NCBI GenBank assembly: GCA_036873755.1 | Contig: JAVTVY010020570.1 | Location: 19,468 to 83,467, forward strand | DNA: 64,000 bases | Direction of reading: 5' to 3' | DNA from: Hanleya hanleyi | Taxonomy: Eukaryota; Mollusca; Polyplacophora; Lepidopleurida; Hanleyidae | Shown here: one piece after another, positions 55,686-64,000 of the stretch | How the letters are laid out: every line of letters starts with the position of its first letter | How positions within the stretch are numbered: the stretch's first letter is position 1 | Notes under the pieces: model-generated | What the model was told of the DNA's origin: nothing | Seen by the model: the letters and a program-made list of their open reading frames with translations, nothing else | Databases searched by the model: none | Made by a program: the position numbers and the translations under genes

Positions 55686-58600
55686 CTGAAAAAAATAAAA
55701 CAAAATAAAATAAAATAAATGTGCACGGTCATCGAAAATGATTCATAAAATATATTCACTGTTTTATCATTGATTTGACATGAAATTTCTACAGTTTAGT
55801 TAATAAATACTATTACAAACATGAGCTTTAAGCTCACATATCGCCCGCTGGATTCGGCAATAGTCGGACATCACGAGAAAATATTAATTTACCCTCGAAT
55901 AGAATACTTCCAGGCGAAAAAATTCTCCAGGAAGGAAGAAAAATGTCAAAATACTGATCAACTAAAACCTTAATGAGTGTTAATATCAAGACTCGAGTTA
56001 AACAGAAAAGTCCATGAAAAAGACCTACACCCCAGCAAAATTTTGTTAAATTAGTAAATGAATGTTTTTTTATTTCACAACAATAACTGAATGCGGATGT
56101 TTGATAAAACAGGGGAGTGAACTCTTCAGGACAAATCGTATCTAGGGAAGACAACTGTGCTTGAGTCGTGCCAAATAATACAGCCCAGTCAAGATAGATT
56201 AAGTTTTGGGGTGACCTTGACCGCAAAATCAATAGGATGAAAGCTATTCCCCAATTATATCTTCGTTCAAAACTTGGAGTGTATTGAATGAATAGTTTTC
56301 GAATTATCGTGTTAACGGGAAAACTTGACACACGCACGCACACCAAGACAAGCAGCGATTCTGTATTCCCGGACGGGGGTCCTGGCTGAGGATAATTATC
56401 CGTTCGTTCAACGACACCGGGGATAATGATGGCGCTGTTTAGACGATGGTCGCTTACCTGGAACCTCCTGATAGTGGCCTTACTGATACACTGTGTACAG
56501 CAAAGTCGTCAGTAGTCCCAAAAGCCAGCAAACCTGATCCCTTGACGAATTTTATCTTGACTTGGCTGACCGTTCCCACGTCATGGCTGGTGGCTATCAC
56601 TTCATGATAGGTGGCGCCCTTCGCAAACTCCCCACTGTCTCTGGAGAGGGAAAGTTTACAGTTGTGTACAATATTATTTTTCACGTTGTGTAGCTGAATA
56701 GAACTGTCAATGTCATCGTCCTCAATCACGTTTACTTCACATATCCAAAGCAGTTCATACAAACTTCGGTAGCTATCTGTGGAAGCCGTACGGAGTTCGG
56801 TATGTCAAGATGGGGCTGAGAAACTTTCCCGCTGATAGAAACAGCTGATATATTCATTAAATTCAAATCAAATTTTAATCAACGGTATACTTCTACGGTA
56901 TACTTCTAAGTGTCTAGGATAAGGGATCGTATCCGAAATTCAGTATTCAGCCGTCGTCCACAAAAACACTTACCGAGGACAATACCAATTTCAGGTATAA
57001 AATGAAAACCAAAAAGAAAGGAGAAGCGGTCAACAGTTTTCAATGTTAGCAACAAGATATCATGATGATCTATTCGTAAAATTCACGCTCTAAAAAATCA
57101 TAAGAATGGAAATTCAAGCACTGGGTGAAAGATTTCACTTAATTTGAATGACTATCACCAGAAGTGGATGAAAACTAGAAGTATGCAAGGATCACTTAGC
57201 CTATGTAGACGGCAATGGCACCACCAGCCTGCCTATAACGCTTCATGTGACGTATGATGTGAAATCTGCGCAATGCAGAATCCAATTTTTCCACTGTGCG
57301 CCGATCGGCTTGCAGTCGTTATTAGTCGTTATTAGTCGGCAATTGTCGGCAGCTGAATTATCTAAATTTGGACTGAGGAATCATGGGAATTATCTGGAGC
57401 ACGCAGTCTGGCCGTACGCTACGGTGACCCAGAAAACCGGTTGTGCTCACATCGGAGTCAACATTTTTTCCAATCTAGCCCCAGAACTCACTTTAGCTGC
57501 GAAAACTGACCTCTGGCCTAGTGGATTTCTGGGAGCAGATACGGAAACGTCGCACTTGTTTGTTTACTTTCTTATTTATTCTACTTTTTATATGTTTTGT
57601 ACTCTGTCCCAAATGGGATGCTCAGTGCAATAAAGAATCTTATCTTATCATGCACACAATTAATTTTCGGCGGAACCAATCTCGCATTCGTCTATTTCCG
57701 TATTGACGGAAATTAGCCCAGTTGCTGAGTTCTGGTGATAGATTGCTATTATTCAACTAAACATAGAAATAGTTTTGTATAATTTGAATGAGTTATGTTC
57801 GTTTGGTTAAAATTAACTGAATTTCACAATAAAATGCACCGGATCTCTCGATTATCAAAGGCACTATTTCTTAGCCGGCTCACTGCGTGATCGTCATACG
57901 CTTCCCACCAGTGGGGATTTGTGCGTTCTATGTGAGAGGCTTGTTCCGCCAATACGGAAATAGCCGAACGTGAGATTGCATTTTTTCGTTAGATCCAAAC
58001 TTCTGCCCAACGAAGGTCTACCTGTACTTTCGACTGCTGTTGTCTTTTTAACACATTAGTTCGATATCGTAAATGGGCAATAAATCGTTTATTGAATTAC
58101 AATCGAGTTTGGACGTAGTTCATTTATTCTGGGGACCCAGGTCTACGGTACCTTATAAACTCTGGGAGATAACGCGGGAAGTTCATTTATTTGCTTCACC
58201 ACTAACCTGATGGCCCCCTAACGGGTGGGCAGGATATTACCATATATGTCTTTTTTTTATTGTGCATCTAAAATCCCCAAATCCATAATCTATCATGTCC
58301 GTGCGAACTACAGACATTTGGTGATACGAATGGCTTTATGGTTACACAATATATCAACAAGAAGTTTGAATCAGGTCGAATTCAAAGGAATGTTTTGACC
58401 CACTCGTCATAAGCCTCAATTTTCCGCGGTAAGCGTGGGAGGTCATTATATGACTAACCAACACTGGCGACCAATGAACATTCGATTTTCTTACAACCGA
58501 AGTTCAAAATACTACAGAAATATCGCGTGATACGCAGGCGAGCCTTATAAGGACTATCAGGAATTTTACTAGCGAGTCACAAAGGTAATTGATTGGCTAC

Positions 58601-61600
58601 CAGATTTAGAAGCACAAGCCCCATTATATGTAACGGCTTGACCCAGAGAGAAAACGAAAGGGGAAAGCTATTGCGCTCGTGACGATGAGTTCATTCACTT
58701 CGGCTTCCTCAATTCTGTTCTCTTGTTCAATTAAATAAATGTATCAACTTAGGTTACATTTCGCTGAATAAATATTATTGATGACGGGAGGTTTGCATCA
58801 CGAGTGTGAGAAGAACGAATATCCTTAGAATGCCGCATCTGACAATTCAGCTGGGTGCTTATTTGCATATGAATAGACTTCCTGGATAAATTAGAGGGAT
58901 ATATTAATTAATTATTATTGCTACCAGTGCTGGTAACTTAACAGTAAACAATATTTTGTTCATTGGAAGTACAAATAAATCGCCATGACAAGTTAACATA
59001 GGCGAGCCGTAAATTTGATGATTTTCATTGATATGCAGGTCCAGGGTCACGGCCTCTCACAAAACTCCCATGATTCATTGCGCCATCTTCGTCGCTTCGA
59101 CTCCGGACGCTGGAGTTGCATTCGCGGCTGTTTGAGTCGTGGCCTGACATTCCAAAATTGTCTCCCCTGGAAGTTGGCCAGTTCCCGCTAGGGGGCAATG
59201 TTTTCAACTGGATGCGCTAAAACGGGTAACATGCCGTCGATGACACTGAATACATCCTTGCATACTTCTAGTTTTCATCCACTTCTGCTATCACTCAAGT
59301 GAGTGAGTTCAACTTCAGTGGAATCAACTTCACTGAACTTGAGTTGTCAACCCAAACTTGAGTGGAATTTGGGTAACTTTCACTCCACCTTGACTGAATT
59401 TCACTTAACATAAGTGGGAGAAAACACGTAAAACACGGGACCCCTTGTCCCCAGTTAAGCGCCAGATATCTTGTACGCTAAGAATCATATTTTTATTTTC
59501 AGCGTGTGATATTTATCACAGCATTTGAGAAACAGAATGAAGGCGTTTAGAAGCCTTCTTTGACAAGTTTATGCAATAAGTATGTGGTGTTCATTGAAAT
59601 CGTCACATTTTTCACAGGATTTAGCAAATGCTACTAGGTGAGATATGTATACACCATGTGCAGTTTCCTCTCGAATATTGCTATCCGGAAATTGAAAGTT
59701 AACTATGTCAATCTTGTAATGGTCTCTCCAGTCAGAGTGAGAATTATAGCTCTTTATATTTGATAAAGATACGGGTCCAAATATGATACCATCACGGCTG
59801 ATAGTGATGCCGTCAATTCCAGTGAAGGAGGATATATTTCCTACACAGTGTCGCTTATTTAGGGATGAGAAGATCGTCTATATAACATTTTGTGAATGAA
59901 AATGACTTGGCTTTAAAATGATTATCTTTCGACACTTCGCATTAAGATGTATTTATGCGAGAAAAGATGTAGCTCCGCCAAAAGTGGTAGACAATTTGTA
60001 CCAACTGGGATGATATAGGGCCTACATTCTGTTGATATACGGTGTTCACGCATTTTCTAACAAAGAAACATCCTAAGAAAGATATCCTTTTCGTGAAGTT
60101 GAACTGAAGAAAGCATTATGGCTTCTGGCATTGATATACAGGTGATCAGCTTTATTAAACCGATGCCAAGAACATCATGTTGTCTTGCTGGAATAACTGA
60201 CATTGTTGAACGGTGACAGCTTGTTCCCACACAAGATGGTTGGTATTATCTAACACATTTCGTTACACAGATAGGGATTTAGGCAGCTCTTTTTTCACTG
60301 AAAAGAAGTTCTGGAATATTCCAACATTTTAACACCAGCGGAATATTCTACAACCCAGCAAGGAGTATTCCATATCATGCTAAAGAATATTATATATCAT
60401 GATAAAGAATATTCCATATCATGCCAAAGAATATTCCATATCATGCCAAAGAATATTACATATCATGCTAAAGAATATTCCATATCATGCTAAAAAATAT
60501 TACATATGCTAAAGAATATTCAATATCATGCTAAAGAATATTACATACGCTAAAGAATATTCAATATCATGCTAAAGAATATTACATATGCTAAAGAATA
60601 TTACATATGCTAAAGAATATTTCATATCATGCTAAAGAATATTCCATATCATGCTAAAGAATATTCCTTATCATGCTAAAGAATATTACATATCATGCTA
60701 AAGAATATTCCATATCATGCTAAAGAATATTACATATGCTAAAGAATATTCAATATCATGCTAAAGAATATTACATATGCTAAAGAATATTACATATCAT
60801 GCTAAAGAATATTCCATACCATGCTAAAGAATATTACATATGCTAAAGAATATTCAATATCATGCTAAAGAATATTACATATGCTAAAGAATATTACATA
60901 TCATGCTAAAGAATATTCCATACCATCTATGGATGAATTCAAAGAATATTCCACCGGTACTATAGTCGAGGAATATTCCATAACACGTTAAGGATTGTTT
61001 TGTCAGGTGTACGTTCGGGATACAAACACTTGTCTATAGTTATATCCGAAGTCCATGCCTTACTTTAAGAAGGTCATCTCTGTAGAATGACCCTTACTTC
61101 CGACGAATGTAAAGATGACGTCACCATAGGTGGTCTCCATATGGGTGCTTGCCATTTTCAGCTCCACAAAATATTCATGGCCTGATGTCGTTGTTCAACG
61201 GAATAGCCAAAAGAAGAAAATGGTATTTGAATTTAAACATCTGTATTTGAAGACTATGTATCATTGATAACAAATTATCTTTTGTGTAAACAACGGCGTT
61301 TCTCGGAAGCTTTTCCCAGCGTTATTAAGCAATATCAATGTACTATTGCACAGTATCAAACACTATTGCGCACTATCAACCACAATTGCACACTATGAAC
61401 CACTGCTGTTCAATACCAACCCACTATTGTTCAATATTAACCACTATTGTTCAATATCAATCATTGAACACGACGTTAAACCTTAATTCTCTATCTCTCT
61501 CAATATCCATCACTGTTGGTCAATATAAACTACTGTTGTTCAATAGTAACCAGTATTGTTCAATAGCAATTACTGTTGTTCAATATCAACCCCTGTTGTT

Positions 61601-63690
61601 CAATAGCCATCACTGTTTCTCAAGATCAACCACTATAGTTCAAGAGCAACCATTACTGCTCAATATCAGCCACTGTTGTTCAATAGCAACGACATTGCCC
61701 AATACCAACCACTGTTGTTTAGTAGTAACCACTGTTGCTCAATATCAACCAATATTGTTCAGTAGCAACCATTGCTGTTCAATGTCAACCATTATTGTTC
61801 AATAAGAATCAATGTTGTTCAATAGCAACGACTATAGCTGAGAATCAACCACTGTTGTTCAATATCAACCATTTTTGTTCAACAGCAACCACTGTTACTC
61901 ATTCTATAACACTTGTGTCTATAACAACTTGCTAGCCGTGCAATTAATGAGTGTTTTAGCACTGTTGTATGAAATGTACATGTGTCAAGTGCAGGTGTTC
62001 TTTGAGAGATTCTATTTTACAAGGCGGAAGAGAAAGGGGTCGTCTGCTTCATACAATCAAATAAGCACACAAATAAATTACAAGATGGAATTTCTTTCTC
62101 AAGATTAACTGCCGTTTTCGTCGTGGAATTGATTAACAAATCAACACAAATAGACCAAAATCCAAGTATGTTCCACGGAGCCTGGCTTAGCTGACAGAAT
62201 AACTCTCCAGTTGAGAGACCACATAAACTCGTCCACTGACATTGGCACGAAGCCAACCGAGACGGAAGCATCGTGCCAATATCAGTGGACGAATTTTTTC
62301 AACAAAGGGGACAAAGGTTGTCAAAGTTTAAAATATCTTTTCAAAACTTCATTATAAGCTTTGTTGATAATCAATTTGAGTAATGCAATAGAATATAAAT
62401 AATGTTTTCATAGGCGTGCTCAATGGTTATTTTATGCACGGCAACCAGTATTGCTCAATATCAAACCTATGTTGTTCAACAGCCACCACTATTACTCAAT
62501 ATCAACCACTACTGTTCAATAGCAACCAGTATTGCTCAATATCAACAACTGTTGTCCAACAGCGACCACTATTGCTCAATATCAACCACTACTGTTCAAT
62601 AGCAACCACTATTGCTCAATATCAACAACTGTTGTCCAACAGCGACCACTATTGCTCAATATCGACCACTTCTGTTCAATAACAACCACTATTGTCCAAT
62701 ATCAACAACTGTTGTCCAACAGCAACCACTATTGCTCAATATCAACATATGTTGTTCAATAGCAACCACTCTTGCTCAATATCAACCACTATTGTTCAAT
62801 AGCAGCCACTATTGCTCAATATCTACCTCTACAGCTCAACCATTATTGTTCGAAAACGCGAATAGAAATTGTTATCTATACTAACTTTGCGCCAGTTTAG
62901 CTCCCCTCGTTATAAAATGTCAGTGAAAGATTTAATGTCAATGCAAGTGTATCGCTCTATGCACAATTAATATGATGTCAAATGAACCTGGATATGGTCT
63001 CGTACCCGCTGTACAGAGAAACTCCAAACAAATAGGAAATAACGGATCGATCGCTGTTGAAAGCAGAAAATTTTGTCGAATCCATCACATAACACGATCG
63101 GATTGATGTGCTGGTTCATCGTTGTCGCTTTCTACTCCCTTTCACTCCCCCCTACGGAGACCTACCTGATGGTTGAAGTTTGATCATAATTCTACTGAGT
63201 TGCAATGTTTAAAGTCATAACTGCGAGGTAGAATGGAATATTTTGAAAGAAAAATTACGAAAATCATACCGAATTCTTGTCTATAACAATATAGAATATT
63301 ACTTGACCTGACTCATGGGCGTCGCCAGGACTTCTTGAAAGGAGATGCGTGTCCTAGGCTACCTCATTCGAGAGCCCAGGGATGGTAGTGTACAATGTAA
63401 CGCTGTGGTTGAGTGACCTATTCTTTGTGGCGTGGTAATGTGTTATTATGCCATGCTCGTGCGTATTCATATTGGTGGAAAAATTAACAGTGCATTCTCG
63501 CTTGATGGCTTGTTTGATCTTACCGCAAAATGGAGACGCGTCTGTCGTAGTCAAATAGAAAGTTCCCTTGGGACCATGGTTACTGGCCTCGTAACCCATG
63601 ACGGCACATCCATGGCCACACCCGATACATTTACCCGACTTGAAGTCCCCATAGCTGGCACACGGGCGACCGCGGAACTGGCATTGCGAA
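55616..63690 (-). CDS. Pancreatic lipase-family secreted lipase, 3' four exons with PLAT domain
   Basis: Minus-strand exons 63524-63690, 61064-61181, 56458-56640 and 55616-55685 (538 bp) join in frame with consensus GT/AG borders and phases 1,2,2. The first encodes the segment after the catalytic histidine region of pancreatic lipases (FRGRPCASYGDFKSGKC, CGHGCAVMGY, GTFYLTTTDASPF). The next two encode the PLAT/LH2 beta-sandwich (HEYFVELK, GDVIFTFVGSKG, DSGEFAKGATYHEV, HDVGTVSQVKIKFV). The last encodes the usual cysteine-bearing end (LKFCGHD...HSGC) and TGA at 55618-55616. From memory, vertebrate pancreatic lipase genes have a very similar final three-exon arrangement. The catalytic serine, aspartate and histidine exons lie beyond 64000, so activity cannot be judged. 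Expected role: secreted digestive triglyceride or phospholipid hydrolysis. The large introns hold minisatellites and a 2.1-kb inverted-repeat-bounded block. Confidence 0.9.
55686..56457. other. Last lipase intron
   Basis: Holds a 170-codon minus frame (55834-56346) with no recognisable domain. The upstream exon runs into a stop immediately if the intron is retained, so it is not an extension of the lipase. Confidence 0.5.
56458..56640 (-). CDS. Lipase PLAT exon 2
   Basis: Acceptor CTTTCCCTCTCCAG, donor TCCAG|GTAAGC, 183 bp, phase 2 at both ends. Encodes the second half of the PLAT sandwich. Confidence 0.87.
56930..57075 (-). mobile_element. Penelope-like element tail fragment, minus strand
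   Basis: On the minus strand, ACATTGAAAACTGTTGACCG, GGTTTTCATTTTATACCTG and GTGGACGACGGCTGAATACT match 6400-6560 and 54985-55186. Confidence 0.65.
57160..59286. mobile_element. Block bounded by 33-bp perfect inverted repeats
   Basis: 57160-57192 (AGAAGTGGATGAAAACTAGA...) is the exact inverse complement of 59254-59286. No transposase frame is visible inside. A LINE-like tail (57629-57651) lies within. It is a non-autonomous DNA-transposon candidate in a lipase intron. Confidence 0.7.
57629..57651 (+). repeat. LINE-type 3' tail
   Basis: GTGCAATAAAGAATCTTATC followed by TTATC, like the end of the LINE fragment near 38340. Confidence 0.45.
59286..59420. repeat. Cluster of CACTTGAGTGA-type palindromes
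   Basis: TCACTCAAGTGAGTG, ACTTGAGTTG, AACTTGAGTGGAA and similar sequences repeat in both orientations. The style matches the 11290-11550 cluster, with a different core. Confidence 0.7.
60157..60230 (+). mobile_element. Diverged Penelope-like element tail fragment
   Basis: AACATCATGTTGTCTTGCTGG, ACATTGTTGAACGGTGACAG correspond to 6381-6415. Confidence 0.4.
60304..60985. repeat. AAAGAATATTCCATATCATGCT minisatellite
   Basis: About thirty units of 22 bp (with CATATCATGCT) or 19 bp (with CATATGCT), each containing AAAGAATATT. It lies within 80 bases of the lipase exon at 61064. Confidence 0.95.
61064..61181 (-). CDS. Lipase PLAT exon 1
   Basis: Acceptor ACGACATCAG, donor TTAAA|GTAAGG, 118 bp, phase 1 in and 2 out. 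Encodes HEYFVELKMASTHMETTYGD, then VIFTFVGSKGHSTEMTFL. The split lysine joins the next exon in frame. Confidence 0.87.
61336..61930. repeat. 20-bp minisatellite, block 1
   Basis: Units of CAACCACTGTTGTTCAATAT type. Open frames here come from the repeat. Confidence 0.92.
62229..62292. repeat. Hairpin with 22-bp arms
   Basis: TCGTCCACTGACATTGGCAC... and its complement with one mismatch around a 20-base loop. Confidence 0.85.
62399..62439. repeat. Second copy of the 40-bp tag
   Basis: Matches 27652-27691 with one substitution and directly precedes minisatellite block 2. Confidence 0.85.
62440..62850. repeat. 20-bp minisatellite, block 2
   Basis: Same unit as block 1, organised as 40-bp pairs (CAACAACTGTTGTCCAACAG alternating with CGACCACTATTGCTCAATAT). 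Confidence 0.92.
62851..63523. other. Lipase intron, nothing recognised
   Basis: Unique AT-rich sequence. Confidence 0.5.
63524..63690 (-). CDS. Lipase exon before the PLAT domain
   Basis: Acceptor GGAATCCATCAG, donor TTTTGCG|GTAAGA, 167 bp. Encodes CQFRGRPCASYGDFKSGKC, CGHGCAVMGYEASNH, FYLTTTDASPFC, with cysteines in the spacing of the pancreatic-lipase family. Confidence 0.9.
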
Positions 63691-64000
63691 CTGATGGATT
63701 CCAGGAAGAACGCATGTGAGCGGGAATGGCTACACGACAGCGTTTTGGCAGCTCCTAAAACGGTCAATGGCTGGAAATTAATGGATGACTCCAGAAAATC
63801 TGGACTCCAGTTGGTTCAACCATTTTCGCCCGAAAGTCAATCTGCTTTAAAAATTGAGATCCATTCAGTTAAAATTAGAGATTCTGTTCTGTAGCGAGTA
63901 ACAAATTTTTGTATACCAAAGTATACGAGTTTATTAAATAATTTTCCTCAAACTTTTGACCAACAGTATCGAAGATTTAGACTAAGTTATAAGACATTTA
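63691..64000. other. Lipase intron at the window edge
   Basis: No further lipase exon is visible before the end of the window. Confidence 0.5.

Noticed and set aside
55834..56346. 170-codon minus-strand frame
   Set aside because: No recognisable domain, no splice support, and it lies inside the last intron of the lipase gene, whose upstream exon terminates at once if read through.
61338..62884. Glutamine/leucine-rich frames up to 155 codons
   Set aside because: Produced by the 20-bp minisatellite, which keeps all frames open every 60 bases.
63432..63719. 95-codon plus-strand frame over the lipase exon
   Set aside because: Shadow of the minus-strand lipase exon, which has clear family residues and splice sites.

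Overview
This is a repeat-rich, AT-rich stretch of a metazoan nuclear genome. Coding sequence is sparse and split by introns with GT..AG borders. A Naiad-type Penelope-like retroelement, Polinton/Maverick fragments, several LINE remnants and many short inverted-repeat elements occur. A dispersed repeat at 9350-9444 and 49523-49620 (GAGTGAGTGA head, then AACGTCGCTTTCAACAATAT) resembles one I know from marine gastropods. A gastropod mollusc is therefore my best guess, by inference only. Nothing indicates a bacterial or organellar origin. Most long open frames are products of tandem repeats.

Layout. 1-7.1 kb: Polinton/Maverick capsid protein tail (1-756) and adenain-type protease (6581-6976), separated by a 450-bp direct repeat carrying a putative exon and by a 5'-truncated, frameshifted Naiad-like element. 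7.3-9.3 kb: repeats, including a ~163-bp tandem array with NRF1 palindromes, bordered by ETS-CRE composite sites. 9.3-13.5 kb: mollusc-type repeat, piggyBac-like MITE, palindromic repeat clusters. 13.5-29 kb (minus strand): a small secreted cysteine-rich protein gene with huge introns full of transposons, including a 3.5-kb inverted pair, a paired-TIR MITE and a decayed LINE. 29.7-33 kb: a 51-bp minisatellite with a 615-bp higher-order period. 33-41 kb: inverted-repeat elements, a LINE tail and an element saturated with TTACGA/TCGTAA. 41.1-46.9 kb (plus strand): a complete paralogue of the cysteine-rich gene, arranged head-to-head with the first. 47-55 kb: mostly repeats, including a 175-bp tandem array. 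55.6-64 kb (minus strand): four 3' exons of a pancreatic-lipase-family gene, including its whole PLAT domain, with minisatellites in its introns.

The most notable host content is the divergent pair of cysteine-rich secretory genes. I assembled them from exons too short for ordinary ORF calling. They share intron phases (0,1,1), a 105-bp exon 3, cysteine spacing after the second cysteine, and TATA-box promoters. I do not recognise the family. The lipase gene leaves the window at its 5' side, so its catalytic part is not visible. The mobile-element content and host genes show no sign of functional cooperation beyond nesting.
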